Shown: in pieces, positions 57,054-60,000 of the stretch | How positions within the stretch are numbered: position 1 is the first letter of the stretch | Layout: each line of letters opens with the position of its first letter | Source of the DNA: Cylindrodendrum hubeiense | Lineage: Eukaryota; Ascomycota; Sordariomycetes; Hypocreales; Nectriaceae | Assembly: GCA_014621425.1 (NCBI GenBank) | Contig: JAANBB010000002.1 | Location: forward strand, 1-60,000 | Length of the DNA stretch: 60,000 nucleotides | Direction of reading: 5' to 3' | Made by a program: the position numbers and the translations under genes | The notes under the pieces: generated by a model | What the model was told of the DNA's origin: nothing | The model's input: the letters and a program-made list of their open reading frames with translations, nothing else | The model's database searches: none

Positions 57054-57611
57054 TTAGCTGCGAACGCTGTGACCCATGCTGAGGGGCAACCCAGCTTTGA
57101 TACTACGAACGGCATCATAGAAAATACTGGCCTCGGGTGAGTTTGCGTCGACGTATTGCGGCTCGTCTCCTTCTGTGGCCATTCCGTGCATGGGAACTAG
57201 CTTGAGGGCGTCCTTATCGATGAACCACATGCGGAATGAAACGCCAATCGTCGTCATAGCCCATATCCATTCCAAGTTGTCTTTTTGGATATGGCTCCTC
57301 GCTGCGTCGAGAACCGTTTGTTCAATCTCCTCGATGCTGGTATCCGGAGGTTGACATCGGACACACAACAAAGTAGTCAATGTATGGAGATCCTCATCGT
57401 ATCGCTCCACAGTAATTCCGGTGTCCTGGATGGATGCCTCAAATGAGGGTACGGAGGTTACCGAGTAGGTGTTGAGTTCGCCAATGGCCTCGGCCACAAG
57501 TATCTGCCAGAAGGCCCAGCACTTGGTATGTGTATCATTTGTGCCTTTGATCGCTTCCTCTTGTGCGTCATCGTAGAGCTTACGCAACAAGCCTGGCCGA
57601 ACAATACTCAT
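57054..57611 (-). CDS. Hypothetical protein, fungal
   Basis: Encodes 185 residues from ATG at 57611 (MSIVRPGLLRKLYDDAQEE). A TATAAATA sequence at 57676-57683 lies 65 bp upstream on the coding strand. The protein is helical and soluble-looking, with AFWQILVAEAIGELNTYSVT, a central SFEASIQDTGITVERYDEDL, and WIWAMTTIGVSFRMWFIDKD. I recognise no family. The TATA spacing and clean start support a real gene. Confidence 0.6.
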   Translation of the reverse strand: MSIVRPGLLRKLYDDAQEEAIKGTNDTHTKCWAFWQILVAEAIGELNTYSVTSVPSFEASIQDTGITVERYDEDLHTLTTLLCVRCQPPDTSIEEIEQTVLDAARSHIQKDNLEWIWAMTTIGVSFRMWFIDKDALKLVPMHGMATEGDEPQYVDANSPEASIFYDAVRSIKAGLPLSMGHSVRS

Positions 57612-58188
57612 GACAACGAGATTTCGGGGCAAGGATACTCCGACAAGAATTCAACGCATGCATGGAGTAGTGGTGTATTTATACAGTCGAGGGTGCCGGG
57701 AAATAAATGTGGTGTCAATTGCGATCATGCTCTGCTGCCTAGCGAGGCGCAGTTCTGGAGATAGCTGTTGATAATTGGTCTCATAAGTGGGCTCGTTGGG
57801 TCTAAATGTGGCACCCAGCAAATAGCAAGGCATTCATGAGCGATGTGAGGGCAAAAGAAATTGTGAATTGTAGGATGGTGATCGTGAAAGGTCACATAGT
57901 GCACCTGTCCATTCGAATCACCAATCTATTCCCTGGTGACCATTAACTACTGATGCTATGGTGGTGAACCATTCGTATAGATAAATACTCGCATCGGCTG
58001 AGGAAGTCAACTATGACACCCGCTTCATATGAAGGCTGTAGAAGGGTACTTGGTAACCAGACCAAATATGAAAAATATTTGTGCCTGGCTTACCCATGAT
58101 AGCCTCCCTCTTTCGGTAATGATAGATGCTCGTTCACCAGGGAAATTCGCTGCGGCCAGCAAAAAGTCGGTCTTCGCAGCAGAAAGCC
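57612..58188. other. Intergenic interval, no gene seen
   Basis: About 0.6 kb between the hypothetical gene and tRNA-Glu. No coding structure is seen besides the TATA element. Confidence 0.5.
57676..57683 (-). promoter_or_regulatory. TATA box of the 57611 gene
   Basis: TATAAATA on the minus strand, 65 bp upstream of the ATG. Confidence 0.5.
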
Positions 58189-58193
58189 AAAAA
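58189..58193 (-). terminator. Pol III terminator of tRNA-Glu
   Basis: On the minus strand TTTTT lies five bases after the tRNA 3' end. Confidence 0.7.
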
Positions 58194-58197
58194 TAAA

Positions 58198-58290
58198 CTC
58201 CGGTACAGGGAATCGAACCCTGAGCTCCGCGGATCAGATGATCTCTCAAGTTTTGAGAGCGCGAAATGTTAGCCATTACACCATACCGGA
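58198..58290 (-). tRNA. tRNA-Glu (CTC) with an intron of about 21 nt
   Basis: On the minus strand the acceptor TCCGGTA pairs with TACCGGA. The D arm is GGTGTAATGGCTAACAT and the anticodon stem TCGCG/CGCGG encloses CTCTCA plus C. The T arm is CAGGGTTCGATTCCCTG, with discriminator G at 58198. Between anticodon position 37 and 38 lies an intron of about 21 nt (starting AAACTTGAGAGATC). Its TTGAGAG is complementary to the CTCTCAA of the anticodon loop, the pairing usual in pre-tRNA. Confidence 0.92.
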
Positions 58291-58855
58291 TGATGGTAGT
58301 TGTTGTTGGCCGGTTCATTATCGTTACCTAAGGAGTAGCGTCTTGACGTGGAATGGAATTTGTTGGCGTGTGGTGGGGTGGGGTGAAGTGATTGCGCAGA
58401 GTCTTCTTCATGACGTCCAAGGTACCTCGTACAGCTTTAGTACAGAGTGCTTGTCTGAGCCACTGCGACGCACGGGAAAACGCCATGAAACGTCAAGGAT
58501 CAGGGGAGGGGCGACCCAATTTCAACAACCAACACGTTTTCGTCGGGCTTCAGTTAGCGCTGGCCGGGAAAGCCCCGTGTACTTTGTACTCAATAATAAA
58601 CACCGGCACAGCACAGCCACTTGTTGGTTGTGTTGGTTTCACGTCCCACCCACCCTTTTCCAAAACGCTAATCTAATAATAAACGCTGTGTCGCCTCTTT
58701 CGCTGCATTTCTGCTCACCATCCTCTCTGCATACCTCTCTGCTCATTACGGACTTCAATCCCATCGATTTTACTCAACTCGGAAATTGTTTTCTAGCATG
58801 TCCGCTGGTTAACTTCAACACGATCACTTTTCACCACGCATTTACGGCCAGCATC
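58291..58855. other. Promoter and 5' leader of the F-box gene
   Basis: About 0.56 kb. The proximal part is pyrimidine-rich (CTCTTTCGCTGCATTTCTGC). A 5-codon upstream open frame (MSAG stop) lies at 58798-58812, 44 bp before the main ATG. Confidence 0.5.
58798..58812 (+). promoter_or_regulatory. Possible upstream ORF of the F-box gene
   Basis: ATG TCC GCT GGT TAA stands 44 bp upstream of the F-box start. If it is within the 5' UTR, it could reduce translation of the main frame. The transcript start is not known. Confidence 0.35.
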
Positions 58856-60000
58856 ATGACCAATCCATCTGCTTCTCAAGTCCGAGCGCCCGGCGCGCTG
58901 GTGCCTCTGGAAAAACTGCCATCGCTTGTACTCCACCAAATTTGCAGCTATCTCGATGAAGATGTGCGTGATTTAGCCGCCTTCTGCCTTACCTCCACGT
59001 CATGCGCCGCAGCCGCACAGAGAATGCGACTTAGGAGCGTTCACCTTCAGCTATCCAAGACGGAGGAGCTGCTTGAGAACGTGCGCTGCCTAGAGAAGAC
59101 GGTGGAGTTTGGTGGCGGCTCAGGTTTCATACGTCACATGAAGCTTTCGATGGGTTCGCGGAAGTTTGTCAGGAGGCCTCTACAATATCACGAGGAAAAG
59201 AAGTGGCAGCAAACTGAAACTGCATGGCACCAGCTTGCAAAGCTCCTCAGCAAGCTCCCAAGTGATCTGGTAGTTGACTGCGGCAAATATATACCCACAT
59301 CCTTTTTGAAAGCTTTACATCAGCACTCTCCAGACACTCGGCTTTCAATGACAAAATTTTATCTTCAAAGCCTTACCATGCCAAGAGATGATATCCGTAA
59401 CATCGACCCGGATGATTACCTTCTTGCTACCTCCCCCTGTCTTTACATGGTTGAGATAGGACATTTTTATCGTGAAAATCTCGATAAAATACACTATGAC
59501 GATGAAGGCACACAAGCTATGGTTGCAGGCTTAGCACCTGGCTTGAAGCACCTGATCGTCAATCACAACATCTGCTCATTCGACGACACCCCGGAGAGGA
59601 GGCGTCATCGTTTCTTACCAACACCACCGTGGCGAGGGTTTTTTGGAGAAGGCCTTGACGCTCATCTTGCATCGAAAGGACTTCTTCAAACTCTGGTGAT
59701 AAATCGTTATTCTTGGGATGTTCCACTGTGGCTAGGATGTACCCACGTTGAAGAGCTTGTTACTTTGGAACTCCCAACACTGGACATTGCGACAGTTCAA
59801 ACCCTGACCCAAGTTGGTCAATCAACTGGCTTCGAGAACCTTCGTTTCTTGAAACTGTCATTGGAGGCAGGGTTTGACACGACAGCAGAAGCACAGGATA
59901 TGGACATTGCAACAAGCAAATTCATTCAGGCATTACATCCACTTGAGACCCTCGAACTAAAAGGTGGCATGGCTCAACATACTTTTAGCGCCATTTCAAG
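58856..60000 (+). CDS. F-box protein, partial at window end
   Basis: The frame is open from ATG at 58856 to the end of the window (381 codons and counting), with no intron needed. An F-box lies at residues 18-55 (LEKLPSLVLHQICSYLDEDV, then DLAAFCLTSTSCAAAA). The rest is leucine-rich and repeat-like (FLKALHQHSPDTRLSMTKFY, TLVINRYSWDVPLWLGCTHV, then LRFLKLSLEAGFDTTAEAQD, LETLELKGGMAQHTF). F-box proteins bind Skp1 and bring substrates to SCF ubiquitin ligases (established); the substrate here is unknown. The C-terminal end is outside the window. Confidence 0.85.
   Translation, partial: MTNPSASQVRAPGALVPLEKLPSLVLHQICSYLDEDVRDLAAFCLTSTSCAAAAQRMRLRSVHLQLSKTEELLENVRCLEKTVEFGGGSGFIRHMKLSMGSRKFVRRPLQYHEEKKWQQTETAWHQLAKLLSKLPSDLVVDCGKYIPTSFLKALHQHSPDTRLSMTKFYLQSLTMPRDDIRNIDPDDYLLATSPCLYMVEIGHFYRENLDKIHYDDEGTQAMVAGLAPGLKHLIVNHNICSFDDTPERRRHRFLPTPPWRGFFGEGLDAHLASKGLLQTLVINRYSWDVPLWLGCTHVEELVTLELPTLDIATVQTLTQVGQSTGFENLRFLKLSLEAGFDTTAEAQDMDIATSKFIQALHPLETLELKGGMAQHTFSAIS

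Noticed and set aside
1..60000. CRISPR array or other prokaryotic defence system
   Set aside because: Introns, tRNA introns and fungal families show a nuclear fungal genome. The tandem repeats seen are coding minisatellites or short GC tracts without regular spacers.

Overview
The window reads as nuclear DNA of a filamentous ascomycete (Pezizomycotina). The evidence is short GT-AG introns of about 45-110 bp with CTAAC/CTGAC-type branch sites, intron-containing tRNA genes, fungal-specific families (HET domain, Zn2Cys6, DUF2867, fungal CorA-like proteins, Caps_synth), and a TpA-rich block that looks like repeat-induced point mutation (RIP). I cannot name the species. Gene models below were assembled by hand from open frames and splice signals. 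No search was run, so family names rest on recognised motifs.

Layout. Positions 1-3620 are an AT-rich repeat block holding a mutated LINE reverse transcriptase, a long inverted repeat and copies of a shorter repeat, next to an isolated poly-G tract. From 3.6 to 17.4 kb the sequence is gene-poor: a CorA-like membrane protein gene with a damaged 5' part, two small secreted-protein genes sharing a signal peptide and an AELGI motif, and a small membrane protein. From 17.4 to 28.4 kb lie a nuclear orphan protein, an F-box-like C-terminal fragment, an RBR ubiquitin ligase, a membrane-anchored lectin-like protein, tRNA-Gly and a Ras-like GTPase with a degenerate P-loop. From 29.7 to 34.8 kb is one very large secreted subtilisin-like gene with a mucin-like repeat domain. 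From 35.9 to 48.2 kb come a membrane protein, a Caps_synth glycosyltransferase, a fungal C2H2-type regulator, a Zn2Cys6 regulator, an alpha-beta barrel protein and a DUF2867 protein. From 49.2 to 60 kb come a HET-domain protein, an IRG-like GTPase with a 33-bp minisatellite, a C2H2 protein, a hypothetical protein, tRNA-Glu and an F-box gene that runs off the end.

How the genes fit together. There is no biosynthetic backbone gene, so this is not a secondary-metabolite cluster. The content is accessory: self/non-self recognition types (HET, IRG-like GTPase), ubiquitin ligase components (RBR, F-box), cell-surface and secreted proteins (lectin-like, mucin-subtilisin, AELGI pair) and orphan regulators. 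The most interesting stretch is the co-oriented HET and IRG-like GTPase pair at 49.2-54.1 kb. That they act together is inference only.
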